Below are positions 33,628-44,662 of a DNA stretch of 64,000 nucleotides, one piece after another. Source of the DNA: Ixodes scapularis. Taxonomy: Eukaryota; Arthropoda; Arachnida; Ixodida; Ixodidae. Made by a program: the position numbers and the translations under genes. The notes beneath the pieces were generated by a model. The model was given only the letters and a program-made list of their open reading frames with translations. It searched no databases and had not been told where the DNA came from. The DNA lies in assembly GCF_016920785.2 (NCBI RefSeq), contig NW_024609835.1, forward strand, positions 21,853,108-21,917,107, read 5' to 3'. The first letter of the stretch is position 1. Each line of letters opens with the position of its first letter.

Positions 33628-35367
33628 CCCTTACAAAAATTTGTAGTTGAATTCTTTCGAATTTTTGTTGAAAATTTTCTGGAGTCGTATTGAATTTCTT
33701 TTTAAACTTTTTTTAATGTTTTTTAGACTTCGTTTGGACAACTTATTTAACTCCTAGTTAAAATTGGCCACTTAAATTTTTTTAGAATTCCTTCTTACAT
33801 ACATTTTTTTAAATTCCTTCTTACATAAATTTTGTTGAATTCCTTTTGACGGAATCGCAAATTAACGTTTAAAGAAAACTCTATTTTTTTAAATATATTT
33901 TCGAATTTCGTTAGGAAATAGTGTCTTTTTGGTACATCACATCCCACAAACAAGCAATGCATACAAACACAAACACCATCAAGCACTCAACACCAGAAAC
34001 ACAGTCCTGTTGACAGCACCAGAGCCTTATATAGCCTACATATGAAGGTAATTATTCGGCCGGTGACCACCTCAGCACTTACTAAGTTTCCAAGTCTCCG
34101 GTCTCCTTCTCGAAAGTCTGTCAAAGGGAAGTAAGTGTTTCGAATTTCGTGGAGACTATCTCTTACTAAAAAGCATTGGTACAACTAATAATAATTTCGT
34201 GTAGTCGCTAAAACAACGTCCACAGAAACGGCTCATAGAACAAATGTTATCGCTTCTCTGCATAGCACCACTCAGGACGAAGCCAGTCAAGGCGGTTGCT
34301 CCACTTTAAAATAGTTATTTTGCTCTTCTTTACTAGTTGAATAGGGTCAATAATGTCACGATAGTCATTTACAAAGTGAGAACGGCTGGGTGTGTTTTTC
34401 GAACGGCTGGCCTCCAGCACGCGCCCCATGCCTTCCGTCGTGCTTTGACGTGCGTCGAGCTCGAGGGGTGTGAGACGTCGAAGAGTTGTCAAGGATAGAA
34501 GGCTCGCGCTGGAGGCAGGAGAACGGAAGCTCCTGCCTACGGTTCTCAACTTGTCAGAGACTATTGAGAAACTTAGTGACTTTTGACATTTAGTCAAGAT
34601 GTATTACGTTCAATAAAAAGTCAACAGAAGGTCTGTATCTTTTTTTTTTACACTGGCTACACAAAGTCCACTGAATAATTTAAACACGAAGTAAACAGAA
34701 CGTTTGCAGTATTTCTGATAACACTTTCAACAGGAAGTCAATAGAAAAAGATCCAACGTAGGGTTAATAGAAAGTCAATAGCTTTTCTTTTGACTCAGGC
34801 AGAAGAAAATCATAAAAAAATGTTTCAACACAAAATCAACAAAGTTTCTGTTGACCATGTCAACAAGAAGTCAGTCGAAAGAAATTAATCAGAGTGAATA
34901 AGTGGTCAGCACATTTTCCATAAAAATTAAAAAAAAAATCCGTCTTGTCGGACCCCGCACACGACCGCAGACCAAATAAAATAATAAAAAATGTCTCTTT
35001 TTATAAAATAATATAAAGAAATAATGTCAACAAGTTTTCTTGTTATTTTTTAGAAAATAACCTACAAAAAAAAAAACGTCGTTACAACTTCTTTTTAATT
35101 TTTTTTCTAAATAAGTCTACAAAACAAAATCTATTGTATTTCATTTTGAATTTTTTTAGAAAATACCCTACAGAAAAACGTCTTTATAAGTTTTCTTTTA
35201 ATTTTTTTATAAATAAGTCTACAAAAAATTCAATATTTTTTCTTTTGAAAGTTTTTTGACAACAGTCAAAAGAAAGTGCATTTATAAAGGAATTCAGTAG
35301 GATCGCGGGAAGTCAATAAGAAGTCTAAAAATATTAAAAAGAATGTTGAGACCCGTTTTTGTAAGGG
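33628..35367. mobile_element. Non-autonomous DNA transposon, CCCTTACAAAAA family, copy 2
   Basis: Left end CCCTTACAAAAATTTG, right end GTTTTTGTAAGGG. The flanks TTTACTG and TGTACTG are a possible 7-bp duplication with one mismatch. The internal block near 34015-34080 (CTTATATAGCCTACATA, GGCCGGTGACCACCTCAGCA) matches copy 1 at 4613-5967. The 61-bp array of copy 1 is absent; instead there are AT-rich stretches with AGTCAATAGAA-like motifs. A 116-codon minus-strand frame (34247-34597) is open but has no known domain. Confidence 0.7.
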
Positions 35368-35389
35368 TGTACTGATTACGACCAAATTG

Positions 35390-36065
35390 GTCGTCGTCGT
35401 GACTTCGGAGGCTTGTCGTGTGACTCAACAGATAGATTCTGGGAGGGCGAAATTTCCGGAGCGTGTTTTCTTTTATTCCGCCAATCGGAAACAGGCCGGA
35501 AGGGAAATAAAAACCAATCCCAACGAGGGCCGAACAGGCGTTAAACTTGCCACTCCAATCGACGTTTTTTTCCGCAGTTTACTCGTGCGGTTTTCGAGAG
35601 ACACACGAGAAATAAAGTGTACATACCACATAATGCGAGGGTAATCCATAGCGTGTTTATTCGTGCTTTTAAAAAAAGCAACTAATAGAATTGACGAGAA
35701 TGTCACTGCGACGAGGGCATCGGCCACCACAGTCAGAAGATGACAAGGGGACGACAAAAGATAAGACTCACCTTCTAGCCGGAATATTCAGGTCAAGGTA
35801 CAAACAATTCATACAAAATAATTCAACATTAAAAAAAATTTAAAAATGGTCGCGCGAACATATCTATTTAACGAGGCCGCTTGTCGTAGGCAGCCAGTGA
35901 GGAGCACCTTGCTGGGCCTTCCGATCCACCTTGCTTGGCCGACGACTCGAGCTTCCGCTCGAATCATTGGGATTGTTGCCGTAACTTCCGGAACCCGTGA
36001 ATCGCGCGTTTCCTTTCGTTTACTGCTTGAGTCGGGAGGTGCGCAAAGAGCACGTAGAAGTATGC
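35390..36065 (+). repeat. Dispersed repeat shared with 54600-55240, copy 1
   Basis: Shares AAGTGTACAT, GGTAATCCATA with GTGTTTATT, GTCGCGCG-ACATAT, GTCGTAGGCAG and an ACACGTAGAA-like block in the same order and orientation. It contains AATAAA. An LTR or other retroelement end is possible, but no flanking duplication was found. Confidence 0.6.
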
Positions 36066-36361
36066 TGGTTGGTCTCCACGGGGAAGTATCTGGGGGATGT
36101 TTGCGGCCATAAAGCCCTATCGTAGGATTTCATCCTAACTTACACACAACTTTGCATCATTTCGCTTAACGTATTCGAATGTTTTTTTGTTTTTTTTATG
36201 ATTGTCCTAGGCACGTTTTGCGTGATTGCAAAAGCAAAATATATTTAGCGAACACTTTCATCCACGCACTAAGGCAGACAAGCAAAGTAAAGCAAATACG
36301 AGAAAATCCCTGGCCTAGTCACGTGATAATTTCGCTACTTCACCATCTAGCGACCGAAGCT

Positions 36362-37670
36362 CTCTAATTGGTCCCGCTCGGAGAAAATATGATAAGAGCT
36401 TTGGAGGCATGGGTTGGAAGCCGCCTGTTTGACCTCGCTGCCGTGCTCCCTCAGGTGGTCGTTTCGACAACGGCCTGTCTGACCGATGTACCTCGACCCG
36501 CACCTGGGCGGGATCGGGTAGACACTGGCGTGTCTGCAAGGAACGAACTTGGCAGCGTGTTTTTTGGAGCACGCCTTTGGGATAGTTGGTTTGTATACCT
36601 TCCCACAGAGCAAGGAGAGGCCGAGGCGGCATGAAATGAATACCTGCGTTTCGTGTCGGAGCTCTAACGATTTAAGTCTGTGACAAACGTTGTGCACGTA
36701 TGGACTGCACGCAACGCGAGATGCGCGAGTCCTGCCCTTAGGTTGTGTGCTCGTGGCCTGAGCTGACATACTGCGATTTAATCGGGTCTCGAGTAAGTCT
36801 TTTTTTTTTTTTAGTAGCCCGCCTTGATAAGGCCGGTGAGGTGTAGGGAGCAGCTCGTAGAGACCAGACAAGGGCATGACTTTGATCAGGATGAGGTCAG
36901 GAGGTTTTGAACAATTCCGCTTTGTACGGTTATCAAATGATTACTCTGGAAGGGAAGCACTAGTTTGCATGATCTTTCCTGGAAAGGCCTACAAATGCTG
37001 GGCTCTGAGGGAGTCAGGCGAAAATCCAAAATTTGCAGTCCCTCCTGCTTGGGGGCCTCGCTGGAAGATGTTTGGCCAAACAAATTATCTGAGAACGATT
37101 CTGCTATCGTTTGAGGATCTGAAATGGCTCGGTGAACGATAAGGTAGTAGTTTACATATAGGAAGACGGACGTGTAAGGAGCAAAAGCTGCAAGGGCTTT
37201 GGAAACCTGCCTATCCATGAAGTAGTGTCAGATCTAACTCAAGATGGGGGGCCAAGCACGAGCCGATGCGAATCCCGCTCTTCTGGACGAAGACCTTTCC
37301 CTCCTGCTCCGCCGGAAATGAGCGTAGGTAGCGGTCGTGGAGGTCCAGAAAACCTGACACTAAGATCCCTGCTGAGTTCAGGAATCTGACCACGCCGTGG
37401 AGGTGAATGTCCTCGCTGACAAAACCGAGCATGGTAGGGATGTCCAGGATATAATACATGTCGACTACATCAAGCGAGAAAACGGCGGCGGTGCTCCCAG
37501 CGGAATGTAGTCCCTCTAGGGGTCTTTAGCAAGGCTTTGGAGTTGTCAATGCGGAAGGGGTGAGAGAGATAAAGAACTGAGGGTTGCTTTTGAAGAAACA
37601 GAACCAAGGGTTTCCGCGAGCAGTCTTTTTCTTTAATAAAGCTACGAAGTGCAATCATTGGTTTGTGAGT
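36362..37670 (-). pseudogene. Penelope-like element with GIY-YIG endonuclease, decayed
   Basis: Minus strand, 5' to 3': FRIDNSKALL (about 37550), MYYILDIPTM (37459), FVQKSGIRIGSCLAPHL (about 37270), a YVNYYLIV box where RT has Y-x-D-D (about 37150; the Asp pair is replaced), LDFRLTPSE, and finally a linker ending in HAAKFVPC, then VYPIPPRCGSRYIGQTGRC and NDHLREH, which is the GIY-YIG nuclease signature (about 36480-36420). Several stops and shifts separate the pieces. The 5' end is missing. The reverse transcriptase is dead both by frame and by loss of its catalytic aspartates. Confidence 0.75.
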
Positions 37671-38873
37671 TTGGGCCGAGAAATAGATAGAAAGATATTG
37701 CCAGGAATGCGAGCTGATTAGGCTTTAACGATAATGAAGGTGGAGAGAATCGCAGAGGGTTCTGGCTCTCTGCAATATATTCGCATTCAGAATTTCAAGC
37801 AGATGCACATTTCGATATAGTTTTTACGTTTTGCATAAAATTGTTTGTTTGTAAATAATTGGTGAAAGTTTCTCATATACGTGTTTTTTGCGTGTTTCCT
37901 AATTGTTTTCGGATATAAATATAGAATTGCAATTTTTAATATTTTGTGTGCATGTTGCAAAGTGTCTGTAAAATAAAATAATTGTTTTTTTTTTAACTAT
38001 GTGTCTGCTTTGTGTGACATTGGTGGCTATTCAAATTACCATAGTGAAATATAGGCGATGTTCACACTTCGAGCTTCTTAACTGTCTATTTCTGGAAAAC
38101 ATGTAGCTACGGTGTTCACATTTAGCTGCATTTTCCTTCCTAGAACATAGCTTTTACGTATATTTTCGAGGAAAAAAAATATTAGCCGGAAAGCCACTGC
38201 ACGATCTCACGTGGAAACACCCAAGAGTAGCCTTCTTTCAACCACTATTCAGTGTTTGATCTCCATGAACCAAACTGAACCAGTTTTATTACGATGACCC
38301 GAACTAACGAAAACGGGAACAAAACCGACCGTCTAGGCAACCGCAAGAGTACCCGAGTAAATTATATTTCCCGGCGTGAGCGTGTGAATGAAAAAAATTC
38401 CACGGCGTGTTTGATACGATATTTGATACGAGTATACCGTGACTTACCCTGTTTCGTTCAGAAAGGTTCGTTGTCTAGTACTAAACTGACAGTGTATCCT
38501 ATGATAGGCAGCTTTATTCAGTTTAGTACTACCTAATTCCTGTCGGTTTAGATACATGTGTTTTGGTAGAAAAAAAAACACGTGTTCATGTATTACATTT
38601 ATTTTCAAGTTCATACAAAGCCTCAAGCCAGTGTTCACTGTTTAAAGTTCTGACATTTCACATGCCATGTACACAGAATATCGTGGGAGTTTTAACACTA
38701 GAAATTGAGACATTCCATGTGTCAACTCTGAAAGTGCAACCTACCGAAACCTAAGAAAAACCACTACTATCAAATAAATAAACTATGCGTGTAACCCTTT
38801 GATTATAATATTGCTAGCTTAAATATCAGCCCAAAGAAACAAAGCAAAACAAAATGATCAGCGGTGAAGGACC
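37671..38873. other. No supported gene
   Basis: AT-rich interval without recognised coding or structural repeats. Confidence 0.5.
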
Positions 38874-39084
38874 TTAGAATTTAAAAGCCCCGAACAACAG
38901 CCCAACAACGATCAAAATTGCGCTGCTGCGATAGGTTGTGCTGCTCGCTGTCATTTGGTTATACAATCTCCATATTGAGTTCACATCCCTATTACAATCT
39001 CTAGAAGTGTCATCCCACAGCTCCGACGGAACAGAGGTTTCGGATTCTTCCAGGAGGCTTGCATTGCGATCACATGGCTTCATG
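38874..39084 (-). CDS. Candidate terminal exon with a hydrophobic C-terminus
   Basis: The minus-strand frame reads KPCDRNASLLEESETSV, continues with acidic and Asn-rich sequence, and ends in a Ser/Thr stretch followed by SAILIVVGLLFGAFKF and a stop. A small-residue site followed by a terminal hydrophobic segment is what a GPI-anchor signal looks like. The upstream acceptor (TTCATGAAG) is weak. It could belong to the gene that starts with the signal exon at 40634-40741, though 40245-40423 offers a better-spliced ending. Confidence 0.3.
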
Positions 39085-39256
39085 AACAACAGATTACTTC
39101 GGAGAGGCTAGAATGCAATGCAAGCGAAGAAATGTAAACGTGCTGTTATTGGATCCAGCATACGTACATTCTCACAACGCATTTGAAACAGTAATGGTTT
39201 TGAATTTTTTATCACTTTAATCAACCGGAAGGGCGAGGTATATCGCGCTGGAGTGT

Positions 39257-40188
39257 ACCATCGTGGACACTGTTAGCTGTAACACGGCAGCGGCGGCCGT
39301 CCCGAACCCCCAGCGCCACATAGCAGGCGCCGTCCGAAACTCCGCGCATACGCCGTGTGGCGGACTCCCTCTTCCCGTTTGCAAGCACACCCTCGCTCTG
39401 TCGTCTGCTAGGCGCAGAGCAGGCGATGCCACAGTCCTGCTCGTCTGGTACCCTCGGCATAGCGAACTGGTCTCAAACTCATTTTCAACCGGTGGTTTTT
39501 ATTGGGGCAGATTGCCGAGCCATTGGGGCGTTAACCCTGTCTACGTTGTCTGTTTTTTTTTTTCCTTTTCCAGAAGCAGGCGTGCGCAATGCATCTTTAA
39601 CAATATGCGTACGCAAACCAGTATGAGCGCAGAAATAGACTGGTACAGAAATAGACTGTTATACTCTGTTTCACCTTAAGTCCGAGCGCAGCGTACGCTA
39701 CAAAACGACAGAGCCAATCAAATAGCGGCAAAGGTGCTACGTCACGGAGTGCATCACCGGAGGACCCAATAACGTGCAACAAGTGCGTTTTGTGGCTCTT
39801 TGTTTAGCCCTATCGCCTCGCAGCGCCCGGTGCGCTTAAACCTAAAGTGAAACGGAGTATAACGACAAGTTTGTCCCATAAGAAAATGTAATCTACCGTG
39901 ATATTACATTTAGTGGCGATAATTATCCTTAGCCTGCCGAGTCAGTGAATCAACCAAAAACACCACTTACGCCGTGGTTCACTGAACCGTGTTCAGCGAA
40001 AATTGGCGAGCGCTGTGGCGTCGTTTGCTCTGTGCCTAGCGGACGACAAAGCAAGGGTGTGCTCGCAGACGGGAAGAGCGAGTCCGCCGCACGGCGTATG
40101 CGCGGAGTTTCGGACGGCGCCTGCTATGTGGCGCTGGGGGTCGGGGCGGCCGCCGCTGCCGTGTTATAGACAACAGTGTCCACGGTAG
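39257..40188. mobile_element. Foldback DNA element with about 200-bp inverted arms, TA flanks
   Basis: TA at 39255-39256 and 40189-40190 bracket arms that pair over about 200 bp (GTGGACACTGTT, AACACGGCAGCGGC, GCGCCACATAGCAGGCGCCG in the left arm). The TA flanks suggest the Tc1/mariner group. The centre carries a second, smaller palindromic element. No transposase frame. Confidence 0.7.
39658..39862. mobile_element. Nested palindromic MITE, GTTATACTC family
   Basis: Ends GTTATACTCTGTTTCACCTT and its inverted partner (AAAGTGAAACGGAGTATAAC) bracket about 205 bp in the centre of the larger foldback. Confidence 0.7.
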
Positions 40189-40244
40189 TACATGCACTTT
40201 TAATGGCTAGAAAAGAACAGCATTGGCAACTGAATCACATTATA

Positions 40245-40423
40245 CTATTGAAGCTTAATGTGGATGATCCTTCTCATTTGGCAAGACAAACTAAATGTAC
40301 ACCAGCTATTTGTGTTTCGAGAGTATTTCAATGCCTCATACTCAGGAACGTTTTCGTATTCCTTCAAAATATACATTAATGGCCCATTTCTTCGTTTTCC
40401 GTTCAAATATATTAATCTAGTGG
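40245..40423 (-). CDS. Candidate terminal exon of a small secreted protein
   Basis: Minus strand: an excellent acceptor (TTTGCTCTCTTTTTTGTAG) precedes 40423, and 58 codons plus stop follow. The peptide has PLMYILKEYENVPEYEALKY, then SWCTFSLSCQM and a basic HIKLQ end. The composition and two Cys suit a small extracellular protein. It lies 210 bp downstream of the signal exon at 40634-40741 and is the natural partner, but the phases differ by one base (the signal exon ends in phase 0, this exon needs one leading base), so a small intermediate exon or sequence decay must be assumed. Confidence 0.45.
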
Positions 40424-40633
40424 CTACAAAAAAGAGAGCAAAGGGCACACGAAATTGTAAATAGAAAAAAATTAAGAGAATAGTCGTATTTTTTTTAATA
40501 CAGGCATTAAGCTACTCACTAAAAAAGACGCAGACAGAATTTATTTGTTTTCTGCTTGTTCCAACACTCATCGAGCTTCACTCGTCAGGCTCTTCCTGAG
40601 CTCCTTATATATAATGTGAAAAACACATTTTAC

Positions 40634-40741
40634 CTGATAGAACTCTCCAGAAGTAGAGATGTCGCCTGGTGAGCTTGCTTGTGCGCAGAAGATTTCTCCA
40701 AAAAGTATTACCAACATTGGAAGCATCATTGATGTGTTCAT
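40634..40741 (-). CDS. First coding exon of a secreted protein (signal peptide), paralogue of 2558-2665
   Basis: ATG at 40741 on the minus strand, 36 codons, donor CAG|GTAAAA at phase 0. It begins MNTSMMLPMLVILFGEIFCA, a clear signal peptide with likely cleavage around CAQA-SS, and ends in an acidic and Ser/Gly-rich segment. Matching length, phase and residues with the exon at 2558-2665, and similar first intron bases, indicate duplication of a gene or exon. An in-frame upstream start exists but would bury the signal peptide and is rejected. Function unknown; secretion is the only prediction I make. Confidence 0.6.
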
Positions 40742-42164
40742 GTTTACTTCTGCCAATTTTACCGGACAGGTTTGTCTGTTAACCCCAAATGCAACGCAAA
40801 AACACATGTTATTGTACATATCACTAATGGTAAGTGCAAAGCAGGTGTGGCTGGCTTATTTGCAGTTGTAATGAATTCAAACTGGATAGAGTAAATTAAA
40901 GCGGGACAATGTTATTTAAAGCATTCATTGTCTGCGCGTTGATTTACTTGGTTTTAATCACAAATCAAAGTTAAGAATGTATGCTAAAATTATAGCGCCG
41001 CACGCGCTGCGATGTTTTCTTATCACATCCTGCACAATTCTTTAATCTGCCGGCAATCATTAGGATTCATTTAATTCGTTAAACTGATGGGAAGGTTGTT
41101 TATAACCCTCTTCAGTCTGCAAGAAATCCCGTTGGGCAAAGGTATAAACACTTTTTGCCTGAAAGAAGGGCGCGAAACGGCTTGTAGTTCTCCATGCCTA
41201 AGTTGATAAAATTATTGAAGTTTCTTGAATATTCTGGTAAACCCGGAGGACATAGAATGTGCCGTGGGTACATTATCCGTGCATTATTATGATTTATGAT
41301 ACATGGTTAATTAATGTGTAAAAAAAACTCCTTGCGAATACTGAGCCTCGATATATGCCTCGATATATGGACGGATTATGGGATTTATGCCTCGATATAT
41401 GGACGGCATGGTCCGAAGTTCAATAACCGCGGCGCCGAGCGGTACATATCCCTAACTATGAATAAGTAAGACTAAGTATGCTTCTATATGGTTGATGCGC
41501 ATTAACTTTTAGAGTAGACGCTTCGCATTTCTCCGGCCTCCGTGTAACAACTTTTTGTTATACTCAAGCGTAACGTTTTTCTCTTGAAACTCAGTCATAA
41601 ACAAATTCTTCTAAAATATTTACAGCTAAAATTCAAATTTTAGAGCGCCATACTCCTTTCTTCTCCTTCCTTGTAATTCGGTTGCCACATAAACAAAACA
41701 TACAAAGTTTTTAGGGCGGATTTGGTTTTACCAAAGTGACGCTATCATAAACATGTAACATTGCAAGATTAAAATACTGACCTGATAACAGTTAACAAAT
41801 CAAAATATAAATAACTAATCGTAAATTTTCTTTATAACTCTTGTTGTTGTAAATGTCTTGCAAAAAATAGAATAACTAGTTTTTACACCAAATCCAGACT
41901 TCTTTGAGCACTAGTTAGAGAGAAAATTAATTTTAATTTTGAAACACTGCTTAGGAATAAACATAAGGGATTTTACGGCCTGCTAAACGCACCCCCCCCC
42001 CCCCCCCCCAAAAAAAAAAATTGCAATTTTGGTAAGTGCATTTGTAAGACAATCATATATGCCTCAGGAGTATACATTGCTCATAATTGTGCTGTATATG
42101 AACTCATCCATAGAGACATAAAGACATTCATACAGGCGGCTAATATGATTCAAATCATACTTAC
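40742..42164. other. No supported gene
   Basis: Contains a short tandem repeat at about 41346-41411 (three imperfect copies of TGCCTCGATATATGGACGG) and a poly(C)/poly(A) run at 41992-42020. No coding sequence supported. Confidence 0.5.
41992..42020 (+). repeat. Poly(C) run of 18 followed by poly(A) of 11
   Basis: Abutting homopolymers, 18 C then 11 A. Confidence 0.95.
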
Positions 42165-42233
42165 AACTTGGTTGCGTTTCTCGAATCTGCCCGTAGTAAA
42201 GTATGCTTTCTCTTAAAAACGGGGTATTTTTAT
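42165..42233 (-). CDS. Candidate internal exon
   Basis: Minus strand: AG acceptor (CGTCGCAG) and a strong donor (AGTT|GTAAGTATGA) bracket 69 bp reading KNTPFLRESILYYGQIRETQ. The donor is near-consensus; the acceptor lacks a good pyrimidine tract. Upstream frames (to 42457) are also open. It may belong to another small secreted-protein gene of this cluster, but no start or end was found. Confidence 0.3.
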
Positions 42234-44451
42234 CTGCGACGTTCGTTTCACAGTTCATAAACCACTAAATTGCCTATAAAAATACTCGCTACATATATAG
42301 CCGTCTGATCTCCTTTCAAAAACCTAAACCTATCAAATAACACTGCACTATATCTACGCGGGAACTCGAAAACACATTTTTCATTCTCAACGGAAAAAGT
42401 AGATCGAGAGCAGTTAAATACTACGCAGCATCTGCTATGCCGTAGATATAATGTCAACAGAAACAGTATAATTGCTGGAGGCCTGTCCGCGCTGCTACAA
42501 AAAAAGAAAAAAAAAACGCATTACTGACACAGCTGGAACAAAACCATTTTCCATGTTCGCCCGTAATTACCTCAGCGGATGACATATTTCTGCGACAACA
42601 TACAATTTTGCCTTATGTTATCGGAGTACACGGTGTGCCAATGATTGCAATATGCGTTGCATTGGAAGTCCATCCCAGAGCAGGGTGAATTATCAACTTA
42701 AAAGCCCCAGACATATAGAATATTGGAAGCACCCGAGTTTGATCGCCACAACAGAAAGCCTCGATTTAGAAGAGAGAGCAACTCAGACCATTCGCAATTT
42801 AATGGCGGACGCCTCCTGCCCAAATTGGCCCCAGCTGCGCGCGCGTTTCGTTGTCACGTCACAGAACAACAGCGGGCAGAAATGCGGAGACGCGTGCAGA
42901 AGGTCAACGCTCTCGTCACCTTTTCACAGCTCGTACTTTTCCTTCGCGTTCTGTAAAGCACGTAACCCTGATCGAGTAATTGAAACAACTCACAAATCTA
43001 GGTACACGACGCCACTAACAAGGAGGCGACGCCGCCCATCAGAAGAGACGCGAAGGAGAGAGGCGGGTGGCTGCCACATATCCAAGTGCGCAGTGAAAGT
43101 TCCGCGGCCTGGTGGCCAAAATGCGAGGCGAAAGAAAAGAAAGAAAAAAGGAGGCATTAAAAGCACATCTTCGGAGTTGCCCAGGCAGAAGCTTGCCCCT
43201 GTCTGGAAGCACGCACCTCTCCTGCACTCCCCTTTTCTCTTCACCTTAAAATGAATAAACAAACAAACCTACATTCGGAGTTGCGAATACTACGCTTGAA
43301 TTTGCCCGCTGAACCAATCATTATTATTTACTGAATTATCCCAACCAATAAAACTTGGAACGATTGGCCTGTGGCTCCAATAGACATTCGGTTTTGGGGT
43401 CAAAATGGTGGGCATCCTATTCCTTTCTTAGCAGAAACCTTGTGTGTGTATCCGAGAAAATATTTTTTCTCCACTAAAAAAAAACAAGAAAAACTATGCA
43501 CTAGCGAAAATTTTGCAGAACACTGCCTACTCCGCAAAAACCCCAAGCCGACAGCGTTTGCGTAGTTGGAAACACTGGGCCCGAGGAGGCCACGGGGTTT
43601 TTCCCATTTGAATTGGGAGGGGTGGCTGCTGCTCCTTACCATTGAGGGCAGCCTTCGGAATAGTGGAGACAGCCATTTCTGCTGTCCCGGCGAGTCCGGT
43701 ATCTCGGTCACTCCACGGCAGCCCTTTCCTTCGGCGCAGCACGAAAGCACGACAGCCTGGACAGCGCAGAATCAGTGACCAATTCGCCAAAAACGAGTAC
43801 ACGATTGCCTCTCCTATACGTTCCTACCGCCTCTCATGTATATAAAAATTCTCGAACGCGGGCTGTCCACGCCGATAGCAGAGTATTTAGTATGGGCGCT
43901 CTGTCTAATATAAATGAGCGGCGTAGTATGTAGTCTACTTGTAAAGTATTTAACCGAAGGCTTAGCCTCTAACCAATTGTGCGCCCAGATGTTAGTAGCA
44001 GAGGATTGGCTTTTAAAACTCACAGTTATCGCAGTCAAACCTTATTGAGGATTTTCGGTCAGTTTCATTGAAAAAATAGCGGCCAACAATGCCCACGAAT
44101 ACATGGTGGTAAATTGTGTTTTCTACGCAAAATAATCGCCATGTTCTATTTAAAAAATAAAAAAAAAATAGTTTATATATTTTGAATTAAAAAGCTGTTA
44201 GTTCTAAGTTATTTGCATCTGGTGCCATCCGTTGGCGCTACATTTTGGCGGAGATTGAGCGTTTGGCGATGCGAAGTTTATTTTTGCGCTCCCAAAAACA
44301 GTCTTCTTTTGTCGCCCAGACATCCGGGTATATTTATTGAACTAGCACACTGATAAGCGTTGCTCATAGCCTCCCACTCCGCCATACTGTAGGTGTTGCT
44401 ATGAGCAACGGTTGTCAGGGCACAAGTGTTTTAAAGAGAGGAAACATAAAT
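42234..44451. other. No supported gene
   Basis: A 200-codon plus-strand frame (42652-43254) is the longest here but is low-complexity and basic, with no domain or splice context. A 12-bp stem hairpin (GTTGCTCATAGC, pairing at 44396-44407) lies near 44361. Confidence 0.45.
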
Positions 44452-44662
44452 ACTGTAAACGACCTATTTTTCGGGGGCTCATTTTTCCGTGATTTAGGTC
44501 AAAGCTCAAGTTTCGGAATAATTCGCGGGTTCTAATTTTCGCGACGTGGTGGGATCTCAACTATCTCGATGTGTTTACATTTTAACGGAATTGTTCGCGG
44601 CACCTATTTTAGCGAATCGTAGGCGATTCGCGAACTTCGCGAAAATTAAGTCGTTTTAGTAT
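44452..44662. mobile_element. Candidate MITE with TTTTCG-rich inverted ends
   Basis: Left ACTGTAAACGACCTATTTTT pairs imperfectly with the right end (AAAATTAAGTCGTTTTAGT). The interior is full of CGCGAA and TTCGCG half sites that fold on themselves. About 211 bp, no coding. Confidence 0.5.

Noticed and set aside
39221..39679. Open frames in the GC-rich arms of the foldback
   Set aside because: Both arms are open in several frames on both strands because of GC composition; no domain and mirrored in the other arm.
42652..43254. 200-codon plus-strand open frame
   Set aside because: Low-complexity basic C-terminus, no domain, no splice or poly(A) context, and no supporting similarity that I recognise. 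Probably open by chance.
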